Below are positions 1 to 12,565 of a DNA stretch of 64,000 bases, piece by piece (positions within the stretch are counted from its first letter, which is position 1; each line of letters begins with the position of its first letter). The DNA is from Nageia nagi (Eukaryota > Pinophyta). The stretch is from the NCBI GenBank assembly GCA_050084985.1, contig JBITNC010000002.1:15810001-15874000 (forward strand), written 5' to 3'. Under the pieces are notes generated by a model that saw only the letters and a list, made by a program, of their open reading frames with translations, was not told where the DNA came from and ran no database searches. Both the position numbers and the translations under genes were made by a program.

Positions 1-1
1 G

Positions 2-571
2 GTACATCACCAGTTTAAAGATCATGGTACCATCTCGTCCAAGCCCTTTATTATGCATGGTGTGAGCTCTTCCCGTACTCTTATTCATCCACCCTCAAGC
101 CCTAATCAGGGATGGGACACTCAAGACATTAATGAAGAGTATGTGGTGGGTTGGGATCCCCCTCTAAGAAAACTAAGGATCATCCGTTGAAGTCTAACAC
201 GACAACAGGCCATGATGCATTTGATCCAACTTTGTCCAATGAATGGAGGACTAATGATGGGTGGGAATTACAAACCATACCAAAGAACACCTAGCAACAT
301 ATGGTGCAGAGGAGGAATTGACCTAGGAGGGTGTTTAGGCATTTTTGTGTTTAATGCATACTTTTTTCTATTAAACTATTTTTAATGGTTTAAGTGGTTA
401 GTTGTGGTACCTTTTATCATGGTGGCACCTAATGTGTGTAATGTTTCTTTTTGTATCACCTACCCATAATTAGGGAGGGTATGATTGGACATGGGTGTGT
501 TCTCTGCCACCACCTTCATTTTGTTGATAAAGCATTTATTTAATATAAAATATCTTTTCATAAAAAAAAAA
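2..571 (+). mobile_element. Possible 3' end of a non-LTR retroelement with poly-A tail
   Basis: A frame is open from the window edge at base 2 to a TGA at 188-190, giving a 62-residue C-terminal tail rich in Ser and Pro. About 370 bases without coding sequence follow, ending in a run of ten A at 562-571. An open frame, then a 3' UTR, then an oligo-A tract is the usual 3' end of a plant LINE. No LINE domain lies inside the visible part and the 5' half is outside the window, so this could also be the last exon of an ordinary gene or a processed copy. The tail protein was not recognised. Confidence 0.3.
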
Positions 572-1047
572 TCTTGTTCCAAGCAATGAGCAAGTCATCC
601 ACATGTAGCAAAATAAGAATCAAATCATTTTCTTCATTCTAAATGTACAATCACAATTTGTATAACACTTTCTAAATCCAAAACATTATCTATCATTTTA
701 AGGTATCTTCAATTTTCCACTTAATTTACAAAAAATATCTATTCAAATCTTTCATACTCAAACTTAATACATCTACGAATAATGAATGTAATAACACTCA
801 TACATAAGTCCATGATATTCCAAAGAACAAATTATATGAAAATTCACCTTCCATCATATACCATTTTATTTAGGAGAAAGCTATCCTTCAGTCAAATTCA
901 AGATGTACCTTGAACGTATATCATTTTTGAACTACGTATAGAAATAATTGAAAATTATTGTAACATTTTTTAATTGATAATTAATGCTTGAATCTAGTTA
1001 ACTTTGACCTTAATTCATCTAATATATCTAATTTTTATTGATTTAAG

Positions 1048-1113
<66 letters not shown>

Positions 1114-1437
1114 ATACTCTCAAAATATATAAATGAATTTAATTTAAGAAAAAAATAACCATATATCTGGAATTTAGCTTAAGAATAAGCTTCTCACTTA
1201 TTTATACAATCTTGAAACCTAAAAAGAAGATGATTGACATGTCCTTTACCAAAGTAAATAATTATTCCTTTCTTCGTTGACACTCCAACAATAATGAGTG
1301 GATAGCAAAATTGGAATCAATGAGAAAAATCTGTGACTCAACCCTTCGAAAAATATCTCTCCTCCCTTCTGTGACCGTCTAAAACCTTTAGTCAGCTCAA
1401 CAGAAATTTCCGCATCAGTTCCGCCGTGGCTAGCAGC
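572..1437. other. AT-rich intergenic sequence upstream of the 1552 gene
   Basis: No coding sequence is seen. The stretch is strongly AT-rich, contains a long AT dinucleotide run, and leads into the core promoter of the downstream gene. No transposon end was recognised. Confidence 0.6.
1050..1109. repeat. (AT)n microsatellite, about 30 units
   Basis: An uninterrupted run of AT dinucleotides spans about 60 bases. It lies roughly 330 bases upstream of the TATA box of the first gene. Its length is likely to be polymorphic, and it could act as an easily melted or cruciform-forming stretch in the promoter-distal region; that function is inference. Confidence 0.95.
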
Positions 1438-1444
1438 TATAAAA
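1438..1444 (+). promoter_or_regulatory. TATA box of the tail-anchored protein gene
   Basis: TATAAAA lies 108 bases before the start codon at 1552. With the usual spacing of about 30 bases, transcription would begin near 1470 and leave a short leader of about 80 bases with no upstream ATG. The position and the clean leader support it; no other core element was identified. Confidence 0.6.
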
Positions 1445-1551
1445 CCCATAATCCACTTCAGATCACTTTGCCCTCTACATCGAACCCTGACAATTCATTA
1501 CACAGATCTTGAAATTCTGCTTATTGCTTTTGAATTCTGCATCTCCAAACC

Positions 1552-4500
1552 ATGGGAGGAGGCGCCGTGCTGCGAGGAATTAGCAGGATATTTGGCGGCG
1601 CCGCTACTGCCGGTGGCCGTGTTGGACTGGGCCATGGCAGCCCTGTTCAGCAGGCCGCCTCACCCATATCTTCAGCTAAGCACACCGTCTCTTCTGCTCC
1701 GCTTACGTCCTCCTCCTCCTCATGTTCTTCTGAACAAGGGTTTGATGACTGGGAATTTCCGGGTGAGGAAGGAGGAATTCAAACCCATCATCAGTATGCC
1801 CACCCTTACCATGTGGATCGGCACCCAGAGGTGCGACACCGTCTCATTTTTGGGACGGTGCCAACTTCACAGGAGGTCACTGAGGCCACTTCGGCTTTGA
1901 GGGATTACGTTAATCTGTGAGTTCAATGATGGGTTGTTTAAACGTTTTGATTTCTCATTTTAGTTGGTGTTTTTAGTACGAAAACCCTAATTATGGCACA
2001 TTTTACATCTATGGATCATTTTAGGGAATCAAGCATGCGGTTGATAATTAGAGAATCTGGGAATTTTAGTTAAGAAGGATGCTCATATATAGAAGAGAAT
2101 TTTCTGAGATCTGGAATTATGTTTAAAAGTATCAATATCTGTAGGAAATAGGATACCCACTTTACCAATTGAAGCTATGTTATAACCTATAGACTAACTA
2201 GGACTTCCTGATTAACGAAAAAGGGTTCTGGCCCTTTTGTTGGCGTTCTGTTTCTTTGAGTGTTCACCTACAAGAAGTTAATACAAAAACACTAACATCA
2301 TGAATGTGAATACTTTACAGCAGCAGCTCAAATATGTGTAAGCTTACAACCCAGGTCTGACAGTGAAGTACGGCCTCTGAGCTAATCTATATACTGTTCC
2401 TAGAATGTATTTGTTTGACCAAGGAAATTGAATTTCATACTGCACTAATTAGATCGTGAGGCGTCACCTACAATGCAAGACAGGGTGGGTGTAGTTATTG
2501 TAATGTTATTTAGAGTATTATCATCTGAGATAGTCTATATGCCTCAACTCTTGCTAGGGGAGTTGGTACACAAGTGATGTAACGCATCCACATTGGTGAT
2601 AACTCTCACCTCTGCATTGTTCCCTACATTCTGCTACAAATCAATAGATTTAAAGAATATTAAATTTTGACTTTAATTTTACTTTTATATATTGATTTTA
2701 GATTGTAAGTGTTTGATCAAGGAGATCGAAATTCATACAGACCTGGTTAGATTGTGATGTGTCACCTGCAATGCAATAGAGAGTGGGTATTGTAATTTTA
2801 TTTAGAGTATTATGATATTAATAAGAAATTACTTTTTTCCAAAAATCATTGAAACATTTTAAATTACTATCTCTTAGGTTTATTAGATACAGGTGCTTAA
2901 GATATCTGATATAGTCTGAACAGTAACAAGCTGAGGCTGAACTTATTGTTCTTTTTTCTTAATAAAAGAGTTTTTAAATACATGATTGCCTTTTTCATAT
3001 ATATAATGTCTACGTCTATGTTATTTAATACATTACATATGTGTGTAAAGTATTTAATCATATAGATGTAGACATAACATATAACCGTCTATTGCCTGTT
3101 GCCTTTCTTCATTTGCTCAATTTTAGCATGATTTACTCTTGTTTGTAAACTTGTATTCAATTTATTTTCTGCTATGCTAGCAGAATCATGATCGTTTTTG
3201 TTTCAGCTGAAAGTTTAATCTGGGTTCTGAATTTATATTATTAATGTGATGATTTGTGTAATAATTTCATTCTTGATCTGCTTTTTCGGTAGGGCCATCA
3301 ACCCTGCTTCCAGCACCCTTGGTCATGGGACCGTATCACCACCCTTATCACCCGTAAAGCATAAGCTTGACTCGGTTGCAGTCTCTAACATCCATGAGAT
3401 TGATGGTAAATCTGCTGGGAATCTAGTGAACCACCTTGAGCAAGAAATTGATCAAAACAAGGACAAAGTGCTGCAAAAATCTGGACACTCTTGTGTTGTT
3501 CAGGCATTCAGTTTGCTCCAGGAAAATCCTGCTGTCCAGGTATCCTTATCATATGTTTTTGTTTATCAATGTAATGACTTAATAATTTATGTAGGACACT
3601 ATAGAATATAATTTTGAGTATTGCCAACTGCCAAGTGAATGATAGTTGTGTTAGATTGTTAATTTTGTGTAATTGTTTGAAGGTTAGTTAGCAAATGTAT
3701 GTTTTCCCCTGTAATGTTAGCTGAGCTGTCATAATAATTCAGATAATAAATATAAGTAAACACTATCGTTTATGAAAGAGGCTATGGTTTAAGTAAATTT
3801 TAGAATATCCCATACATTTAGTCCTGTTGTAAATTGTAAACTCTTAGTATCTTGTCATATTCTCTGTCTCTGTCTTTCATATGAATTATTTGTTACCTGG
3901 TATAACAATGGGTTCATTTTAGGAAATGAAATTGCTTATTTGTGTCTTTTCCCATAGGTTGAAAAACTTTGTGAATTGCAATGTTTATTAAATGAGTGAT
4001 CAATATTTTTGATGAAAGTTCATTAGTCTTAAAATTCCAAAAACTTCAGAAGAATGAAACATTGTCATGAATGAAGATGCTAGAGTTATGTAAATCTTAA
4101 AGCATTTAATATGGCTAGTGTTCTTATAAACCTTGAACATAGAGTGCCTTTTAAGGAAATGGAATAGCTCTTTCCAACAATCAGCACCTTAGACTCTCTA
4201 AATGCAGCTGATAATGTCTTTTGGAGTACTCCACCTTGATCAAGGCATTGTTAATGAGATAAAACATGCAAGCCTTCTGCCAAATAAAAGGTCGAGATCT
4301 GTCATTTCTCATTATATAAAATATATATATTGGCAGTCTTTATTTCTCCTTGATCATACCTGTAACTTTAAAATGTTTTCTTAAAAAGCTTATGCTTCTG
4401 TTGAAAATCTAGAGTCTGACTCCTTTTCAATAAGTAATGATTGATCACTGTTTTCACAAAATAAGATGCACTATTCTTTCATATTTATTTCATAGATATG

Positions 4501-5653
4501 TTTTGTTAGTTGCCTCTGGTAAGCTTTATGATATTCTAACTCTTTTATTTATAAGTACCATGTTTTGGGATATCAGGATCATAGTATGCCGAATAATTTA
4601 TAAATCTAAATGAGATATGACAAGCTCTTTGACAGGTTCTTCATTCTTCCTCTTTGTCTCCTCTTAATTTGGTAATGTGTGGAGCACTCTTTATTGTAAT
4701 GGAGGTTTACTTTTCTTCTTCTCTATGCTACTGCCAGATCCTAATAGCATTCGAGGGTGGTAATGTGAACTGCTCCACTTGTATCATTCAAAAAAAAAAT
4801 TGAACAGTTCAAAAAAGGAAGCATTTTCCTTAGCTTACATCTTCTCAAAAATCTGCTGCTTTTACCTGAATTGTCTTTATGTATAAGTTATAACCTCTTA
4901 ACTTCTACTCCATTAAAACATTCTGGACATGCTAAATGCAAAGTTAGGAATAACACTGAATAGTGAAATCTATTTTGCAGGATATTCAAATGTCCGATAT
5001 GTAGTTTCTAATAAGTACCAAATCATATTTCTCAATGCTTTAGGAATTCTCTGTGAGCTACTTAATGTCGGTGGTTTACGGATTTTCTTTGGCATTTCCT
5101 AATATGCAGGGGATGGTCTTCTCACTTGCATCAGATGAAGCTATCTGGAATGCTGTGATGAACAACGAGAAGGTCAAGGAGTTCAGCCAATCACTCGTGA
5201 AAGGTTGTTAAATCATCTTGATTTTGAACATGATTGACAAAAGATTTGTATGTTTATTCATCAATACAGGGCACAGTAATTTTTTCAAAAATAAATTTGC
5301 CTATAGATCTTATCTTTCATGAATGATTATGGATCATAGGTGCGCCAGAGTATTCACAGACAGATGAGGATACATACAACTGTTCTAATGATCAAAAGAA
5401 TTATTTTCCAACAGATGAGAATGAAAAAAACAGTTCTCGTGGCCAGAAGAGTCGTTTTTTTGAAGCTATGGAAAATTTGAAGGCAAAGGTGTTCGAGTAC
5501 ATGGAGAAAATAACAGAGTTCTGTAGTCAATTTTTGGGATCCAACGCAGATAAAGTATTTTCAGAGAAAGATGGAGAAGTTCTGCGGGCACTGAAGGCCT
5601 CATCAATGCTTTGTATTGTAGTACTGTTGATAATCATAATCAGGCGGCTTTAA
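1552..5653 (+). CDS. Four-exon gene for a probable C-terminally anchored membrane protein (339 aa)
   Basis: Exons are 1552-1916, 3293-3539, 5110-5203 and 5340-5653. Each intron is GT...AG and the joins keep phase, giving 1020 bases (339 residues plus stop). The start is ATG in a strong context (CCATGG), the first ATG after the TATA box. Residues 1-27 are Gly/Ala-rich with a few Arg. Residues 28-60 are Ser-rich, followed by an acidic DDWEF motif near 65-69. Exon 2 ends and exon 3 begins inside a conserved-looking block (QAFSLLQENPAVQ, then SDEAIWNAV) where bulky residues alternate with charged ones. Exon 4 is acidic and hydrophilic, then ends in about 12 hydrophobic residues and Arg-Arg-Leu, the layout of a tail-anchored protein facing the cytosol. 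The block resembles a plant-specific family of uncharacterised proteins I half recognise but cannot name, so no symbol or reaction is given. The introns (1376, 1570 and 136 bases) hold no recognised element. The frame is undamaged, so the gene is probably active. Confidence 0.85.
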
Positions 5654-6344
5654 GTTAGATATGTATTATTATTTAGGTTAATTAATGACACCCAGACATT
5701 TACGGACATTATGGAATATTTGAAACTCGAAAATTGTAGTTGGTTATTTGAATGGTGTTTTATAAAGGTCTTATCTATATCTGTACTTTTGTATAGAGAA
5801 GCCATGTGTGTATAATTGCTAGTATACGTGAGAACTGGAAGCATGATGTAATTGCTTATACTTGACATGCTTAAAGTATGTAGCATATCTGCTTAAAGAT
5901 GTTTTTCACATATAGAATGCATGGATTAATTTCATTAATTGTTTTTGCCGTAAGACTTCAGTTTAATGACAGGATGGGTTTATGTGTTTTCACCATGAAA
6001 TAGAAACAACTTTTAGATTATAGCTGATTTGATTGTATTTTAAACAGAGGAATATAATTGTGGAATCAAATTTGCAATAATTGAACAGGGAATGTTGGAA
6101 TATAACTTTTTCATTTCGGTTTTTCTTTTTTAAGTAATTTGTATCACATTTTAATTGTCGTTTGCTGTTGAGTTATTCTTATCTATTTCTTTAATTTACC
6201 TTATCATTCTACATGACTTTCTTAATTAATCGGGCATTTCTCATTGTGACCTTATTGATTTAAACATTAATTTTTTAATGTTTATAATGTTAATTTGAAT
6301 GAATATAGATCAGGGTACACAGAAAATTACAAAGGTATTAGAGA
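5654..6344. other. 3' UTR and AT-rich intergenic sequence
   Basis: The sequence just after the stop codon at 5653 is presumably the 3' UTR of the tail-anchored protein gene. No clear poly-A signal could be singled out in this AT-rich stretch, and no coding sequence is seen. Confidence 0.5.
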
Positions 6345-8559
6345 TTTTTTTTTTTATCAATAAAGTAAATTTTGTATTAATTAATAAATTGGAGTTTAAA
6401 GAATCTCCAAAATCTTTATAGTTTCTAAAATAAGTTTTTATATAATATAGTATGATTCTTAAAACATAAATAGAGAAGAATGAAGTAAAAATTATTATAT
6501 AGAAAAATTTTGATTTACTTTTACAAAAAATAATTTGTAATATATATTTGATCTTTTCCTCCTCCAATCGTTTTCTAGCTGTATATATGGAGCTTCATCG
6601 TTCTCTAGGATCTTGAAATGCATTTCCTTATATATGTTCTTGAAAAATTGTGTATATCTATTTGTTGTGTAATAAGGTGAAGTCTTTTTTATCTATTTGT
6701 TCATAGATCTTGCTTGTCTCTCCTTTTCTTAATATCGGTTTAGCTAGCATTTTCTTGTACAACATATTATTTGTTGGCACTCTAAGGATTATTACTTTTG
6801 GTCTAGCACATTTTTCAGGTTTGAATTCCATCACAATTGTCTTCTCCTCCATCTCTTTGGCTTTTTATTTTTTTTTGTCTTCATTTCCTCTTTATAGGTT
6901 TTAGTTGTGCTCCTTGTTCATTCGTGGATTGTGTATTGTTCACGGGACTCCTCCTCCAATTCAATTATCATTGTTAGGGTATCCATCTTGGTCTTCTTCA
7001 CCACCATTCTTTGTTTTTCTCTTGTGTTTTTCCTTTTGGTCCTCTTTGACTCCTTTTGTTGTATCTTGTGTGCTTCATTCTTTGCATGCTGATCATTTGC
7101 TTCAATCTCATGTTTTTGTGGCTTCTGTTGCTTTTGTTATGTTTGTTCCTCTTTTCTTCTAGTAAGTTCTTTGTTTCTTTATACCCCATTTTGGTGTTTC
7201 CTCATGAATCTTTGTTTTCCCTTTTTTATCTACTTCATTCTTCTCCTTGTTTCTTTCATTTAGAGTTTTTCCTTTTATCTCCCTTCCTTTCTCCTTTTTT
7301 TGCCTTCCTTTTTTTAGTTAAAAATTCTAACAAAGGGGTGTTTTCTTCTTCTCTAATATGTACTTTAGGATTACCCTATGGCCTTCTATCCAATGGTATA
7401 TCATAAACTAACTTTATAACTGATTGATATTGGGGAATATCAATTTCCTCAAACTTGTTAATTGAGATTTGCATTTCTTCTAGAAATTGACTTTTTCAAA
7501 AGTTGAAAATCTAAAAAGATTCAAAAGCTCAAAATTATAAGCTAATAACACTTTATGTTGCCTTTTTAAAGTAACATACTTATTGATTTCTTCAACTACT
7601 CCATCCCATAGTCTTGGGAGGTTATTTTCTCTCGTACCATGTTCCATACTTTTCAAATTCCTCTCCTGGTTGTTTGAACTTTGCTATTTCTTGAAGCTTG
7701 TTTAAAATGCTCTCTTTTGATCTCTTTTCCATCATTTCTCAAATGGGGTGGCCTTTGCTACAATCTCTTCACTAAAATTCCAAATTGTTCATCTTGGTGA
7801 TTCCTCCACACCATGTTCTTCCCACCTTTAGTGATAGTTGAGGGTCGAAAACCTTGCATGCCTCCATAAATTTTGTTAGTCATCCTTCAATCAACACTTT
7901 CCATGCTTGTTTATCTATTCTAACAAGTTTTGTTGATGTTGGCTTTGTCTTAACTTGATCTCCTTTCATTCTTCCTCTCCTTAGACTCTTCTCCTTTCGA
8001 ATTTTCTTTCCTTTGTGTCTGCCCAGTCTAGTTTTCGAATCTTCTTTACACACCCTATCCTCCCATTGATTGCTTTGGCACAATTTGTAATTAATGCATC
8101 CCTTTCGCTAGCTTGTCCTTTCACACATGTTTATAGAATTCTTCCTTTTTCCATGCATTTGTATATGCTTATTACTATGTTAGTTCTTTTAATCTGCTAA
8201 GTTATCTTCTCGTATTTTGTTCCCTTTGTATCAACCCTTGTAATGATTCTAATCTTGATGTGGTGATTAATTACTCTCGTTTTAAAAAAATTCATCATTT
8301 AGTCAAAGATTTATAAGGTTTGAGGTCTTCACTCTTACTTGTGTAAACCTTAATATTTTCCATTAATCTTATCATTGTTATTTTATGAACCTGGTTTACT
8401 TCATTCTCCTTCAGAGATCCTATTGTTCCATTCTTTCTAGACTTGCCAACAAACATGTGTTAGAATAAAGCTCCAAAGTGTTCTTTTGCTTTTCCTTACT
8501 GTTGTCTTTGGCCACTATATACTCATTTCTTGTATTGTATGTGGTGGAGCCTAATGATA
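6345..8559 (-). other. Purine-rich (minus strand) retroelement-like remnant ending in oligo-A
   Basis: The plus strand is pyrimidine-rich throughout. The minus strand reads as broken frames coding for very basic Lys/Arg-rich peptides, for example at 8083-7880, 7189-6998 and 6852-6658. On the minus strand the stretch ends in eleven A (plus-strand T at 6345-6355), as a LINE would. The base bias continues straight from the LINE at 11390-8560, so it may be a long 3' part of that element or a second, ORF1-like fragment next to it. No domain could be assigned. The region was not matched to any host gene. Confidence 0.35.
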
Positions 8560-11390
8560 ATTTAGAACTTTCTTGATCCTTTCCCATAATTTTGATGTAA
8601 ATCTACAACAATTTTTATGTAAATAATTTCCATAGTTTGTAGCTTGTTGTATGGAACAATCCACATGAAAAATTCTAATCTTGGAATTAATCCTTTTAAC
8701 CATATGTTTCCCCATAATTTTATTTTATTTTTTCCTACATGTATCCTTTTAGCCATCTTATTGCATCTCTAACATTATATGTACCATATTTTGCTTTCGT
8801 CCGTATTAGGATGTTCCTCTCCTTATTGGGAACTATGTCTTTTTATTGGATCTCTTAAATGACTATTTCAAACTGTGCTTCAATCTTCTTGTTAGGGGGC
8901 TTTTTGATCTCCCACTTTTTATCCTCAATTTTATAATAATCATTTACTTTATTTACTTGTTCTTTGATAACCTAATCACTCCACTCCTTAAATTTTTGTA
9001 GCAAATCAAATATTTTTCCCCTAACCAAGTATCTTTTGTAAAAAATATTTCTTCCCTTCTTCCTATTTCCCACCTTATATTGTGAGTAAGGATATATCTA
9101 ATCTTTAGTATCTCATTCCAAAAAGGGGATCCATATGATGGATTTTCTACCCCTTAAAAGGGAATTTGTATTTTGAAGATATTTTGTCTTGCATATTTTT
9201 ATCCACTCTCTATCCTCCTCTATAGCCATTTTCTATGTTAGTTTTCCCCTAAAGGTTTGACTTTCCTTTATTATTCTATTCAGATCTAGCCACCTTTTCC
9301 CTTTTCTCTACATATTTTGTCCCAAAAAACTTTTCCTTTTTTCACTTCCTCCATCTTAAAGAAATATCCTACATACTTTGTCTATTTTATTTGTTACTAT
9401 CTTTGGCATTTTGAATATCATGGCACTATAGATTGAGATAATTTATAAATTATGTTTGATAAGCAAAAGTTTACCATCATACCTTTCCAACCTATGAACT
9501 TCTTATCAGTTTTGTTTAGCATCTCATTCAAGTATGTTTTCCTCACCCTTTCTATAAAGAGGGGCATTCCCAAGTACCTAATTGGGAATTATATCTTACA
9601 ACGTAGGACTTCTTCTACTTTCTTATCTTTGGTCTGTAGAGTTTAGTTTTTTTTTTCTTGAATATTTACCCTTTGATGGGTTTCCCTTTTATAATTTCTC
9701 AAAATATTCCCGAATTATTTTGCTTTATTCTTAGTTGCTTTTCCCACCAGGGTTGCATTATCAACAAATTGATGGTGAGTCATTGAATTATAGTGTTTTG
9801 CTAGTAACATTCTTCTTATAAGCTTATTTTCTTAAGCTTTTTTATATATACCTTCCAAGAGCCTCTAAATTTATTATGAAAAGATAAGGAGATATCGGGT
9901 CTCCTTGCCTTAGATCTCTCCTTGATTCAAAATAGCCCACTAGTTTTGAGTTCTCCATTTATTATGTCCAAGAATCTTAGTGTTGATATACATTATGAAA
10001 TCCATCTCCTTCATTTTCCTCCAAAAGAAAATCTTTGGAGCATCAATTCTAGGATGACCCAATTGACTTTATCATAAGCCTTCTCCATATCTAATTTGAT
10101 TAGCATGGCTTTTTCTTTCCTAACTTTGATTGAGTGTAACACTTCATGCATAAGAAAAATCCCATCTGTTATCGGTCTCCCTTGCATAAACCCATCCAGT
10201 TCTTTTAATATTAATGCAAGTAAAAATCCCTTCATTCACTTTGCCGTAATCTTTGTGATTATTTTATATGGGACATTTCATATGCTGAATATTGGTTTAT
10301 ATTCTTTCAAGTTTGTTACTTTTGGAGTTTATGGAATTAGAATCAAGAAGGTTACATTCCATGTTTTCAATGAGTGTTATCTTTTGAAGAATTCAATCAT
10401 TGCTTCAACTACTTCATTTCCTACTATTTCTTAGTTCTTCTAAAAAAACCCGATGAGGAATCCATCTAAACTTGGAGCCTTGTCCTTCTTCGTAAAAATA
10501 TTACCCTCTTAACCTCTCTTTTTGTGATTTTTTTCTCTAGCTCTTCATTCATGTTTTGATCTATTATCTTAGGGATATATTATAGGATAGATTTCATTGC
10601 TCTTTTGTTTTTCCTTTGGTCTATTTGGAGGAGTTTATTATAAAATCCATCGTATTGTTTTTTTAATTTCCTCTTCCTCATTTATCATTGTACCATTTTC
10701 TTTTCTTAGTTATATTATCTTATTGGAGCTTCTTTGGATAGTTGTGATTTTAAAGAATGCAATATTTTTATCTCCATCCTTTATCTAGGATATTCTTGAT
10801 TTTTGCCTCTAGTCCATTTCTTCTTGCTTTAGAATATTATGATATTTTGCTGGAACCTCTTTTTCTATTTTGTTAATTTCCTCATCTGTCTTTTCTTAAT
10901 ATTTTATGCTCTATTTATCCATTTCTTCTTTTAGTTAATTTTTCCTTTCCTCCATATTTTTAAATATGATTTTATTCCATTGCTTTAGTCTTCTTTTTAC
11001 CTTTCCTAACTTCTTGAAGACTCTATACATGGATTTTCCTTTCACTTTGAATCTCCACCATTCCTTCAAGTTCTCCTTAAAGATCATGTACATCATCCAC
11101 ATAAATTCAAACTTAAAAGGTGATTTCTTTTTATGCTTTTTATTTATATTTAGTTTGATAGGATAATGATCAAATGCAATCCTAGGTAGTGAACTCAAGT
11201 CTAAATTTTGGAAATCCTCAAGCCATTCAAGTGTTGTTGTTATCCTATTAAATCTTCTTTGAATGAAGTCTTTCCATGTCTACTACTTTAGATGTATTCA
11301 TAAAATACCTCAAATCATGCATATGTCTTGTTAGGTTTACTTTTCCTTTGCATTTGTCTTTAATGTTTTACCTAACATATATTCTTATAT
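8560..11390 (-). mobile_element. Decayed L1-type LINE, ORF2 remnant (endonuclease, RT, zinc knuckle)
   Basis: Read on the minus strand, the pieces come in ORF2 order. An endonuclease C-terminal half (about 11380-10935) has FNRI and DHYPI, the equivalent of the catalytic SDH motif, here FDH. The RT fingers (10235-10011) have GFMQGRPITDGI and KLDMEKAYDKVNW. RQGDPIS lies near 9900-9890. The RT catalytic box at 9769-9758 reads Phe-Val-Asp-Asn instead of Phe-Ala-Asp-Asp, with THHQ just before it. A zf-RVT-like segment follows (about 8756-8562). Stops and frameshifts separate these parts, and the second catalytic Asp is lost. The 5' part (ORF1 and most of the endonuclease) is missing, the usual result of incomplete target-primed reverse transcription. 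It lies downstream of the first gene in the opposite orientation and is certainly inactive. Confidence 0.8.
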
Positions 11391-11822
11391 CATTATATCA
11401 TACTTCATTAAGGAATGTGGGTTATTATTTTACCTCCTTAGAACAACCATCCATTAATAAGTAAAATATATATTTACATGCACTAATAAATTTAAGTAAT
11501 TTATATTTAATACTTAAATTTATATATCTTCATCAATTATCCTATTACATTTTAAAGTAAGGATCCTAAAACAATAATATAATAAATCTTTACGATATCT
11601 AGTGTAATTTTTACAAAATTATATTTCCTCTTGCAATTATTCTATATATTTATAAAAGCTCCTACAAATTTAAAACAAATATTATATCAATTAAAATATT
11701 CCTAAACATCTAAGATAACAATAATAAATAATATTCATTTAATAAATTTTGAGGAAGATTATTTATGTAGAATACCTAGTGGCTTTTGTATCACCACTAA
11801 TCTTCTGATAATGCTCTCCATG
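11391..11822. other. AT-rich intergenic sequence
   Basis: No coding sequence, repeat pair or element end was recognised between the 5' end of the LINE remnant and the exon-like ORF that follows. Confidence 0.5.
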
Positions 11823-12025
11823 TTGGAATGCAGGAATTGATTTACATCCCTCACAACATCATCCCCTACAATAAATTTAAAGATGGTCTAGATTACAGTG
11901 TGGCACCCAATGCTTACTTGAAGGTTCTTCTCAGGTCTAGTGATGGGTCTAGAGAAGCCTATGAATGCATTAGTCACTCTTTACTTTGTTGGAAGAGAAA
12001 ACACTACCAATTGTACACCTCTTGA
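11823..12025 (+). pseudogene. Exon-like coding fragment of unrecognised protein
   Basis: A 65-residue frame from 11828 has balanced, protein-like composition (IPHNIIPYNKFKDGLDYSV, then a Leu/Arg/Ser segment), unlike the Phe/Lys/Ile-rich noise frames around it. It follows TTGGAATGCAG, a plausible splice acceptor ending near 11832. A GT donor (CTCAG|GTCTAG) occurs around 11934-11935, so a roughly 100-base internal exon is possible. No flanking exon was found. Element A was inserted about 135 bases downstream, so this may be a captured or orphaned gene fragment. The family was not recognised. Confidence 0.3.
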
Positions 12026-12161
12026 TGCACCCTTGAACAAATCTGTAAGGTTTCTATGAAGAGAAGAGAGTGATAGACATCAGAGTGTTAGATGCCATAC
12101 CCTAGATCTTCGTTGTACTCCATATCATCCTTCAACTAACATATTAAACTACTCTTTGATG

Positions 12162-12565
12162 TGTAATGTTCCCATTTTTAGGGTGATTTCCCATTTCGTC
12201 ATTGTAAAGTGGGAACATTTAGTTAGAAGTATTTTTATTTAATTTAAGAATTTAGTGGACATTTGGCCATTTATTTGTAAGTTCCACTTGGAGATTAGTT
12301 AATTGCTCCAAATATGGGACATTGTGCCTATTTTAGCATGTTAGATGTTATTTTATATTTAATTATACCAATAATGATGTATTAATGATACTAAGGCTAG
12401 TCACTAATTGTAAATGCAATATTAGTCACCTAATTTGGGGCATTGCATATTAAGAGCCTTGATGAATGTAAATTGGGATTTAATAGGCCTCTCTTGAATT
12501 AACTGCTCCCCTTTCAGGGTAAAGCATGAATCAAGGTGATTTCATCTATCTCGAGGTACCAATAA
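12162..12565 (+). repeat. Element A left LTR, first part
   Basis: Aligns by eye with 30355-30740: shared TGTAATGT(T/C)CCCATTTTTA start, GGGAACATTTAGTTAGAA, TAGCATGTTAGATGTTATTT and TTAATAGGCCTCTCTTGAATTAA. It stops at GGTACCAATAA, where element B begins. The last five bases (12561-12565) are the left copy of B's target duplication. Confidence 0.9.

Noticed and set aside
1592-1900. Alternative plus-strand frame of 102 residues in exon 1
   Set aside because: It is out of frame with the four-exon gene, Pro/Leu-rich, and starts at an inner ATG with weaker context. The 1552 frame splices cleanly to the other exons.
7056-7406. Plus-strand frame of 116 hydrophobic residues
   Set aside because: The stretch is pyrimidine-rich, so any plus-strand frame gives Phe/Leu/Ser and looks like membrane helices. 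The minus strand is the likely coding strand of an old retroelement.
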